DNA of 5,292 bases, from contig DEQA01000133.1 in assembly GCA_002359075.1 (NCBI GenBank), positions 1 through 5,292 of the forward strand, read 5' to 3'. Positions 1 to 4,298 of this stretch are shown here, piece by piece (positions within the stretch are counted from its first letter, which is position 1; the number at the start of each line of letters is the position of its first letter). This DNA is from Planococcaceae bacterium UBA3378 (GTDB taxonomy: Bacteria > Bacillota > Bacilli > Bacillales_A > Planococcaceae). The notes under the pieces are model-generated. The model saw only the letters and a list, made by a program, of their open reading frames with translations. It was not told the DNA's origin and searched no databases. The position numbers and the translations under genes are program-made.

Positions 1-246
1 CAAATGGCGGAGCATATAGAAGCGATTCGTACAAATCCAAATCAAAAAATTGATATTACGATCGAAGGAAACCCGGCTATAAAAGTTTACTTATGGGGTG
101 CAATGGGGCGGGGCAAAGAAATCAAACGAGAGGCTGATCAGCTAATCGTTCCTTCGAATGAAGGTACTTATATTTACGAGGTTGTAGCAGACTGGCCGAA
201 TGGCACCATTTCCTATACCTTTGTAATTGAAATAGTATCGTTATAG
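1..246 (+). CDS. C-terminal part of an unidentified beta-rich protein (5' end outside window)
   Basis: The reading frame is open from the first base of the window. An ATG at 4-6 exists, but no ribosome binding site can be seen, so the gene most likely starts upstream and only its last ~81 codons are present. I do not recognise the gene. The visible part alternates charged turns with short beta strands and ends in a pattern (GTYIYEVVADW, then NGTISYTFVIEI) resembling the last strands of the Ig-like or beta-sandwich C-terminal domains found in many Bacillales lipoproteins and exported proteins. There is no cysteine and no membrane segment in the visible part. It ends with TAG at 244-246 and is followed after 15-20 bases by an intrinsic terminator, so it is the last gene of its transcript. 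The facing gene is the MarR regulator. Coding status is fairly sure, function unknown. Confidence 0.6.
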   Translation, partial: QMAEHIEAIRTNPNQKIDITIEGNPAIKVYLWGAMGRGKEIKREADQLIVPSNEGTYIYEVVADWPNGTISYTFVIEIVSL

Positions 247-261
247 CCTGTTCAGCAAAAA

Positions 262-298
262 AACAGGAAGCCTCACTAATTTGGCTTCCCTCATTTTT
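262..298. terminator. Bidirectional intrinsic terminator between convergent genes
   Basis: A perfect 7-bp stem GGAAGCC (266-272) / GGCTTCC (283-289) encloses a 10-base loop and is followed on the plus strand by CTCATTTTT. On the minus strand the same stem is followed by TGTTTTTTTG, a better U tract. It can therefore end the plus-strand gene stopping at 246 and also serve the mhqR-like gene coming from the other side. A competing 6-bp stem, CCTGTT (247-252) with AACAGG (262-267), overlaps its left arm. Confidence 0.8.
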
Positions 299-417
299 AG
301 TTGCACAGTACTATTCGTTTCTAATATAAAAAAGCATCAGCAGCAGCTGACACCTTTTCAGACATATATATAACCTGTAGCAGGCCAATAGAAATCAGGA
401 TAGACGAATCAATTCAC

Positions 418-464
418 CGATGAGGCGCTCCTCATCGCAGGAGGACTTTCTTTACTCCCCCTGC
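418..464 (-). other. Tandem hairpins over the 3' end of the MarR gene, no U tract
   Basis: Two adjacent inverted repeats are seen. CGATGAGG (418-425) pairs with CCTCATCG (430-437) around a 4-base loop. GCAGGAGG (437-444) pairs with CCCCCTGC (457-464) with one G-U pair in the minus-strand RNA. The second stem encloses the stop codon (452-454) of the MarR gene. Neither is followed by a T run in the minus-strand direction, so they are not classical terminators. They may protect the 3' end of the mRNA or slow transcription ahead of the terminator at 262-298. The pairing is visible; the role is inferred. Confidence 0.45.
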
Positions 465-895
465 CGTTTTGACGCCTCTACACCGATTATTTTCACGTTC
501 TCGATTGTTTGGGTCAGCTCTTCGGCGGAAAGAACAGAAAACAGCTCCTCCATTTTCGCTTCATGCTGCGGGAAAATGTTTTCCATCAGTGCCTGGCCCT
601 CTTCTGTAATGACCGCATAAATGACACGGCGGTCTGTCGGACAACCACGGCGTTTTACAAAACCTTTTTGCTCCAATTTATCAATCACATACGTAATACT
701 GCTGCTCGCTATTAAAATCTTTTTGCCGATGACTTGGATCGGCTGTTCGCCTTTATGATATAAAAGCTCCAGAACGGCAAACTCTGTTGCATTCAGTCCA
801 TATTCCGCGACATCCTTTTTCAATAAGTCCTCCAACGAACGGGATGCGCGAAGCAATACTGTAATAGCATGCAAAGCTTGATTACGCTGTTCCAT
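452..895 (-). CDS. mhqR: MarR-family repressor, MhqR (YkvE)-like
   Basis: Predicted 147-residue cytoplasmic winged-helix DNA-binding protein, the usual MarR length. An N-terminal dimerisation helix (about 1-30) leads into GLNATEFAVLELL (33-45), the recognition-helix region IASSSITYVIDKLEQKG (62-78) and the wing CPTDRRVIYAVIT (85-97) with the characteristic D-R-R. C-terminal helices (about 98-140) complete the dimer interface. The start chosen is ATG at 895, because an AAGAGGTGAG ribosome binding site lies just upstream and the protein then matches the family from its first residue; the frame stays open to 982 but that extension covers the promoter. The only cysteine, C85, sits at the base of the wing. 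In B. subtilis and S. aureus MhqR represses quinone-detoxification dioxygenase, hydrolase and azoreductase genes. The MhqR-type operator in this promoter supports the same assignment and suggests autorepression. MarR family is near certain; the MhqR subtype is likely, another quinone- or electrophile-responsive MarR being the alternative. Confidence 0.8.
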   Translation of the reverse strand: MEQRNQALHAITVLLRASRSLEDLLKKDVAEYGLNATEFAVLELLYHKGEQPIQVIGKKILIASSSITYVIDKLEQKGFVKRRGCPTDRRVIYAVITEEGQALMENIFPQHEAKMEELFSVLSAEELTQTIENVKIIGVEASKRQGE

Positions 896-924
896 GCGCT
901 CACCTCTTATTATTCCAATTTCAG

Positions 925-944
925 TTATCTTTAATTCGAGATAA
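925..944 (-). promoter_or_regulatory. MhqR-type operator dyad
   Basis: The 20-bp imperfect palindrome has outer arms TTATCT (925-930) and AGATAA (939-944) and core AATT, with 8 of 10 positions symmetric. The minus-strand half TTATCTCGAATT matches the consensus half-site reported for MhqR boxes in B. subtilis (tATCTcgaAtT, as I recall it). It overlaps the downstream edge of the -10 hexamer and the expected transcription start of the MarR gene, a repressor position. Binding by the neighbouring gene product is inferred. Confidence 0.75.
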
Positions 945-972
945 TTATAGCATGAAATAACGGGCTCGTCTA
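944..972 (-). promoter_or_regulatory. Sigma-A promoter of the MarR gene
   Basis: On the minus strand a perfect -10 TATAAT (944-949) lies 17 bases downstream of a -35-like TAGACG (967-972, four of six to TTGACA). Transcription should start near 936-938, inside the operator dyad, giving a leader of about 40 bases before the ATG at 895. Confidence 0.7.
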
Positions 973-988
973 CCTGAAGCATTTTCCA

Positions 989-1028
989 TTGCTTTTTAAC
1001 TATCCTCTGCTATAAGTATTTACTTTTA
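989..1028 (+). promoter_or_regulatory. Putative promoter of the DUF6176-type gene with overlapping dyad
   Basis: An extended -10 element, TGC followed by TATAAG (1008-1016), lies 16 bases after a weak -35 TTGCTT (989-994). The start would be near 1023, leaving a ~57-base leader. The -10 merges with a palindrome, AAGTA (1014-1018) TT TACTT (1021-1025), flanked by further symmetric TA (1011-1012) and TA (1027-1028). This dyad differs from the MhqR box, so a different regulator may act here. Promoter call moderate, operator call tentative. Confidence 0.45.
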
Positions 1029-1079
1029 AGAAAAAAATGGTATTTTTTGTTTATGAATACATAAAAGGAGGCGTACAGC

Positions 1080-1424
1080 ATGAATGTAGCATGCACAAGA
1101 TATAGAGTGAAGCCCGGGAAAACAAGAAAAGTCGATGAATGGCTGAAATTTTTAAATGACAATATGGCAGATGTGCTCGTTACCCTTGAAGGAGAGAAAA
1201 TGTATGTAGAAACTATTTTCCGAGAAGTGTTAAATGGAGAGGAATATCTCTATTGGTATTCTGTCCAGGGAACAGGCGGCATGGAAGTGGAGGAGTCCAC
1301 TCATTGGATCGACAAACAGCATCTTGCCTATTGGGAGGAGTGTATCGATAAAACATTTAAACCCGTTGATTTGAAAACAGAAGTGGTCATGATTCCGAAG
1401 AAGGTAGCATCCTCCATGTTGTAA
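1080..1424 (+). CDS. Small conserved protein, DUF6176-like
   Basis: Predicted 114-residue soluble protein with no signal peptide or membrane segment. The start is fixed by a strong AAAGGAGG (1064-1071) 8 bases before the ATG. The N-terminus reads as a beta strand (VACTRYRVK) followed by KPGKTRKVDEWLKFLNDN (residues 12-29), a strand-loop-helix entry resembling dimeric alpha-beta barrel (ABM-like) proteins. The middle (MYVETIFREV, EEYLYWYSVQG) is strand-rich and aromatic, and a second helix covers HLAYWEECID. I recall very similar Bacillaceae proteins under DUF6176, which has no known function; that name is from memory. It is transcribed alone, divergently from the MhqR-like repressor, and is followed by a terminator. 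If the fold guess is right, a role in quinone or other small-molecule chemistry would fit that neighbour, but nothing in the sequence shows a reaction or catalytic residue. Confidence 0.8.
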   Translation: MNVACTRYRVKPGKTRKVDEWLKFLNDNMADVLVTLEGEKMYVETIFREVLNGEEYLYWYSVQGTGGMEVEESTHWIDKQHLAYWEECIDKTFKPVDLKTEVVMIPKKVASSML

Positions 1425-1455
1425 CCAGCAGAAAAGCAGCTACTGTGTTTTCCAT

Positions 1456-1494
1456 AAAAAACTGCGGATCACTCATTGTTGGGTGACCCGCAGT
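1456..1494. terminator. Bidirectional intrinsic terminator
   Basis: A 14-position stem (1461-1474 with 1481-1494) with one A/C mismatch and one G-U pair closes a 6-base loop, ATTGTT. The minus strand continues into TTTTTATGG (complement of 1452-1460), a good U tract for the permease gene ending at 1509. The plus strand is followed only by GAAATTGATATATTTT, so it is a weaker stop for the 1080-1424 gene. Confidence 0.85.
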
Positions 1495-1508
1495 GAAATT
1501 GATATATT

Positions 1509-2846
1509 TTATGCGTTAGACTTTGTACGAAGCCGATATAAAAACAGCAGGAGGATAAACCATACCGGTGTTAGCAGCAGGGCCGTACGTGTCGCTTCTG
1601 CGTATAGCATAATACCGAGTAAAAATACAAAGAATGCAAGTACTACGTAGTTGATAAACGGCGTAAACGGTGCCTTAAACGTAGATGCCTCATGCAGAGC
1701 TCTATTTTTACGCTTATAGATAATATGGGAAATCAAAATAATGCTCCATACCCAGATAAAGCAGATAGCACTGATTGTCGTAACAAGGCTGAATGCATCC
1801 TCTGGCATCAGCTTGCTTAACAGGGCCCCTACCGATACAACAACCGTTGATACGATTAATCCATTCTGCGGTACACTGCGCTTATTCAGCTTGGCAAATT
1901 TTTCGCTTGCCTGTTTGTTACGGCCCAGATTATACAGCATCCGGCTTGTCGAGAACATACCGGAGTTACCTGCTGAAGCAGCAGATGTCAACACGACAAA
2001 GTTTATAATCCCTGCAGCAATCGGAATACCTGCCAGTGCAAACACCTGAACGAATGGACTGCTCGATGCGTCCATTGTATTCCATGGATTGATTGCCAGG
2101 ATCACAAGCAATGCTCCGACGTAGAACAGTAAAATACGAACCGGAATTTTATTGATGGCAGAAGGAATATTTTTCTTCGGATTTGCCGTCTCAGCCGCCG
2201 TTACCCCGACAAGCTCCACGCCCACAAAGGCAAATACGACCATTTGAAATGCCAGTAAAAAGCCGCCGACTCCATTCGGGAACAAGCCGCCGTGCATCCA
2301 AAGATTAGATACGCTTGCCTGTCCAGCATCTGTTTGGACGCCTGTGACAATCATAAATACCCCGACAACAATGAGGGCAATAATGGTTACTACCTTGATA
2401 ATGGAAAACCAAAACTCCAGCTCTCCGAATAACTTTACTGTCAATAAATTTAAGGCAAGTAAAATAAATAAACAGATGAGAGACGGCATCCATTGCGGCA
2501 CATCAAACCAATACTGTGCATAAATACCGACTGCAATAATATCGGCCATTGCCGTCATGATCCAGCAGAACCAGTACGTCCATCCTGTGACATATCCTGC
2601 CCAGGGACCAATATATTCTGCTGCAAAATCTGTAAAGGATGTATAGCCCGTATTCGATAACAATAATTCACCGAGTGCGCGCATAACAAAAAACAGCGCA
2701 ATCCCGACAATTAAATAAGCTAATATAATACTTGGACCGGCGAGGGCAATTGCCTTCCCCGAGCCTAAAAACAACCCTGTACCAATCGTACCGCCAATTG
2801 CAATGAGCTGTACGTGTCGATTTTTTAATTCTCGCTTTAGTTCCAT
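1509..2846 (-). CDS. cycA: Amino acid permease, D-serine/D-alanine/glycine type (CycA/AapA)
   Basis: A 445-residue APC-superfamily (amino acid transporter family) integral membrane protein of normal length, with about 12 membrane helices and both ends predicted cytoplasmic. The N-terminus RELKNRHVQLIAIGGTIGTG (residues 5-24) carries the GGTIGTG unwound stretch of TM1 that binds the substrate amino and carboxyl groups. FAFVGVELVG (205-214) is the matching TM6 break, followed by TAAETANPKKNIP. Other family signatures are MRALGELLLSN (55-65), GWTYWFCW (88-95), FGELEFWFS (140-148) and TSAASAGNSGMFSTSRML (287-304). It resembles E. coli CycA along its length, so proton-coupled uptake of glycine, D-alanine, D-serine and perhaps L-alanine is likely. 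The glycine riboswitch in its leader independently supports glycine as a substrate. B. subtilis calls its equivalent aapA. The ATG at 2846 is preferred over an in-frame GTG at 2865-2867 because the ribosome binding site lies between them. Confidence 0.9.
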   Translation of the reverse strand: MELKRELKNRHVQLIAIGGTIGTGLFLGSGKAIALAGPSIILAYLIVGIALFFVMRALGELLLSNTGYTSFTDFAAEYIGPWAGYVTGWTYWFCWIMTAMADIIAVGIYAQYWFDVPQWMPSLICLFILLALNLLTVKLFGELEFWFSIIKVVTIIALIVVGVFMIVTGVQTDAGQASVSNLWMHGGLFPNGVGGFLLAFQMVVFAFVGVELVGVTAAETANPKKNIPSAINKIPVRILLFYVGALLVILAINPWNTMDASSSPFVQVFALAGIPIAAGIINFVVLTSAASAGNSGMFSTSRMLYNLGRNKQASEKFAKLNKRSVPQNGLIVSTVVVSVGALLSKLMPEDAFSLVTTISAICFIWVWSIILISHIIYKRKNRALHEASTFKAPFTPFINYVVLAFFVFLLGIMLYAEATRTALLLTPVWFILLLFLYRLRTKSNA

Positions 2847-2853
2847 GTTGATG

Positions 2854-2858
2854 CCTCC
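2854..2858 (-). promoter_or_regulatory. Ribosome binding site deciding the permease start
   Basis: The minus strand reads TTGGAGGC with GGAGG at 2854-2858, 7 bases before the ATG at 2846. These bases would be codons 3-5 of a protein started at the upstream GTG (2867), which makes that longer version unlikely. Confidence 0.8.
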
Positions 2859-3120
2859 AAGATTCACTCTATGATGACTAGATTTTCTGAGTCAGCCTTA
2901 AGACACAGATACTAAAGACAGAAAGACTAACGCCCTTCCGCCATTACTTGTCCTTGTCAGAAAGCCACAACAGAATCCTTCTTGAAACAACACATTTCGC
3001 GAGTTCACTTATAGATTTAAAAAGAAAGATATATACAGGTAATTTGTTTTGTCCAGCAGAACTATTTGTTATATTTCCATTAAAAATAACAATTTTAAAT
3101 CACCTATTCTATTATTCTTA

Positions 3121-3159
3121 AAAAAACAAAAGAGACTAGTGGCAAATAGCACTAGTCTC
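3121..3159 (-). terminator. Strong intrinsic terminator in the permease leader
   Basis: A perfect 10-bp stem, GAGACTAGTG with CACTAGTCTC (3132-3141 and 3150-3159), encloses an 8-base loop and on the minus strand runs straight into TTTTGTTTTTT (3121-3131). It lies 121 bases downstream of the glycine aptamer and about 275 bases upstream of the permease start. The natural reading is the off-state terminator of the riboswitch expression platform. On the plus strand the stem is not followed by T's. Confidence 0.85.
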
Positions 3160-3280
3160 ATTAAACGTAAGAATAACAAAAAACTTCCCCATGTTAAAGT
3201 AGATGAATGATAATGACATAAATTCGTCAATTTTCGCTAACATGTGAGTTTAACAGCTAAAAAATAGCTTGCTTTATTAC

Positions 3281-3376
3281 CCTTCTGTCCTTTTGCCTGA
3301 GATAGTGAACCCTTCGGCGACGCTTAATGCGCTCTCTCCAGAAAATGCTCCTGCTGTAGTGTTATCCACAGCATTC
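3281..3376 (-). promoter_or_regulatory. Glycine riboswitch (singlet aptamer, possible 5' ghost aptamer)
   Basis: Read on the minus strand, the core runs from 3345 to 3281 with the hallmark segments of the family in order: TTTTCTGGAGAGAGCGC, then GCGTCGCCGAAGGG, then ATCTCAGGCAAAAGGACAG. P1 forms between TTTTCTG (3339-3345) and CAGAAGG (3281-3287), P2 between GAGA and TCTC, and a small CGC/GCG hairpin with loop ATTAA gives the P3 arm. Only one aptamer is present. Directly 5' an inverted repeat, AATGCT (3344-3349) with AGCATT (3370-3375), and the alternative GCTGT/ACAGC inside it, could be the ghost aptamer seen next to singlet glycine riboswitches. It lies upstream of the CycA-type permease in the same orientation, so glycine is expected to control permease expression through the downstream terminator. 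The direction of control cannot be read from sequence alone. Confidence 0.9.
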
Positions 3377-3434
3377 ATTGCGTTGTTTTCCCTGCCTGCC
3401 CGCAGGTAATTTGTATTATTTCAAGATAACAATT

Positions 3435-3463
3435 ATCCTACCACTGCTTTTCATATTTCGCAA
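3435..3463 (-). promoter_or_regulatory. Putative promoter of the riboswitch-permease transcript
   Basis: On the minus strand TTGCGA (3458-3463, four of six) is followed after 17 bases by TAGGAT (3435-3440, four of six). The start near 3428 would place the glycine aptamer about 80 bases into the RNA. The match is modest but position and spacing fit. Confidence 0.45.
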
Positions 3464-3584
3464 CGGTATATATTTCCAAACGGAATTTTTGCTAGCATTT
3501 TTTTTCATAACTTACTGTCCCCCGTCAACATTAGAGAGGGAAGCTGCACAAAAAAGAGCGTGGAAAAGAGAGATAAATTCTCCA

Positions 3585-3613
3585 TTGACAAAATTCACTG
3601 TTTATTTTACTCT
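3585..3613 (+). promoter_or_regulatory. bioY promoter
   Basis: A perfect -35 TTGACA (3585-3590) is followed after 17 bases by a poor -10, TACTCT (3608-3613, keeping the key A at position 2 and T at position 6). Transcription would begin near 3620, within the left half of the BirA operator. Confidence 0.6.
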
Positions 3614-3615
3614 TT

Positions 3616-3647
3616 TTGTTAACCTTTTATTTATTTCAGTTAACGAA
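3616..3647 (+). promoter_or_regulatory. BirA (biotin repressor) operator
   Basis: Two half-sites, TTGTTAACC (3616-3624) and AGTTAACGAA (3638-3647), form an interrupted palindrome. The two GTTAAC cores start 21 bases apart (3618 and 3639), the same spacing as in the B. subtilis bio operon operator as I recall it. It covers the start-site region and lies just upstream of the bioY ribosome binding site. BirA charged with biotinyl-AMP is known to bind such sites as a dimer, so high biotin should silence bioY. Confidence 0.85.
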
Positions 3648-3659
3648 AAGAGGTATCGT

Positions 3660-4208
3660 ATGAAAAGCTCAGTTTTCCCTTTAGTTTTAACAGCGTTATG
3701 TGCAGCTATCATCGCCGTTTTGGCACAGGTCAGCATCCCGCTTCCCCTTGTGCCCATTACAGGACAAACTCTTGCTATCGGTTTAGTCGTAACGATTTTA
3801 GGCCTAAAATACGGGACATATTCCGTGCTGCTATATATTTTGCTCGGAGCAATCGGTCTTCCGGTGTTCCAAGGCTTTTCCGGTGGATTATCGGTCATTG
3901 TAGGACCAACAGGCGGCTATATTGTCGGCTTTGTTCCTTGCGCTCTTGTGATTGGCTATTATCTTGAAAAAACAAGTCTTACATTCATACATGCCCTTGT
4001 CGCTAACCTGCTTGGTATGATTGTGACATTGACGTTTGGTGCTTTATGGCTGAAAGTTGTAGCGGACTTAACATGGACAGGCGCTCTCGTATCAGGTATA
4101 GCACCGTTTGTTGTAGTCGGTATTATTAAGGCTGCGATAGCTGCATGGGCCGGTGTGATCATACGTAATCGGCTGTTACAGGCAAAGCTGCTGCGACCGA
4201 TTGTATAA
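3660..4208 (+). CDS. bioY: Biotin ECF transporter S component BioY
   Basis: A 182-residue integral membrane protein of usual BioY length with about six hydrophobic helices. It captures biotin at the membrane and delivers it to the energising ECF module (EcfA, EcfA', EcfT). Family signatures seen: LPLVPITGQTLAI (28-40), then LGLKYGTYSVLLYILLGAIG (47-66), LPVFQGFSGGLSVIVGPTGG (67-86) and the C-terminal IKAAIAAWAG (156-165). The ATG at 3660 is chosen because AAAGAGG lies at about 3647-3653, the protein then begins as other BioY proteins do, and the promoter and BirA operator lie immediately upstream; the frame is open back to 3378 but that part is not BioY-like. No ECF ATPase or EcfT gene and no biotin-synthesis gene is next to it, so it probably uses the shared ECF module encoded elsewhere. 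It is a single-gene unit closed by the terminator at 4211-4252. Confidence 0.95.
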   Translation: MKSSVFPLVLTALCAAIIAVLAQVSIPLPLVPITGQTLAIGLVVTILGLKYGTYSVLLYILLGAIGLPVFQGFSGGLSVIVGPTGGYIVGFVPCALVIGYYLEKTSLTFIHALVANLLGMIVTLTFGALWLKVVADLTWTGALVSGIAPFVVVGIIKAAIAAWAGVIIRNRLLQAKLLRPIV

Positions 4209-4210
4209 AA

Positions 4211-4252
4211 ATGCAGACAGGTCTGGATACTCTAGCCCTGTCTGTATTTTTT
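4211..4252. terminator. Intrinsic terminator after bioY
   Basis: CAGACAGG (4214-4221) pairs with CCTGTCTG (4237-4244); a G-U and A-T pairs extend the stem outwards, and TATTTTTT (4245-4252) follows. On the minus strand the stem is followed by ATTTTTATAC (complement of 4203-4212), so it can also stop the gene at 4299-5159 coming from the right. Confidence 0.85.
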
Positions 4253-4298
4253 GTAAGGAGACAAATCTACCAACCAGCTATAGGAAAGCCCACTACCT

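Larger units (their letters stand above)
2847..3659. other. 813-base gene-free regulatory region between the permease and bioY
   Basis: No convincing gene is present. From right to left on the minus strand it contains the putative permease promoter (3435-3463), the glycine riboswitch (3281-3376), an AT-only hairpin AGCTA/TAGCT (3255-3269), the terminator (3121-3159) and ~270 bases of leader down to the ribosome binding site. In that last part I see an inverted repeat TTGTTAT/ATAACAA (3066-3092), a TATAAG (minus strand, 3008-3013) without a good -35, and a 5-codon ATG-to-TAG frame (2927-2944), none of them certain. From 3585 rightwards the plus strand carries the bioY promoter and BirA operator. 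In 3464-3584 I see nothing beyond AT-rich sequence. Confidence 0.75.

Noticed and set aside
420..715. Plus-strand frames opposite the MarR gene (420-620, 509-715)
   Set aside because: Antisense to a clear MarR family gene, no ribosome binding site, composition typical of shadow frames.
896..982. Longer N-terminus of the MarR gene from 982
   Set aside because: It would translate through the -35, -10 and operator; the ATG at 895 has a proper ribosome binding site and gives the usual family length.
1741..2049. Plus-strand open frames inside the permease gene (also 1793-2008)
   Set aside because: They are antisense to a well-conserved membrane protein, have no ribosome binding sites and no recognisable protein features.
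2847..2867. Permease start at GTG 2867
   Set aside because: The GGAGG ribosome binding site for the ATG at 2846 lies within these seven codons, and family similarity begins after 2846.
3255..3269. AGCTA/TAGCT hairpin after the glycine aptamer as terminator
   Set aside because: Only 5 weak base pairs with the T run in the loop rather than after the stem; the 10-bp stem at 3132-3159 is the convincing terminator.
3290..3320. TPP riboswitch on the plus strand (CTGAGA ... ACCCTTCGG)
   Set aside because: The resemblance is to short thi-box pieces only. The other strand gives a complete, ordered glycine aptamer facing a suitable gene, and the downstream plus-strand gene is bioY with a BirA site.
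3378..3659. Longer N-terminus for BioY (94 extra residues)
   Set aside because: The extension spans the bioY promoter and BirA operator and does not look like a BioY N-terminus; a good ribosome binding site precedes the ATG at 3660.
3602..3967. Open frames overlapping bioY on either strand (3602-3898 minus, 3698-3967 plus, also 3959-4162 minus)
   Set aside because: Shadows of the strongly supported bioY reading frame, with no initiation signals.
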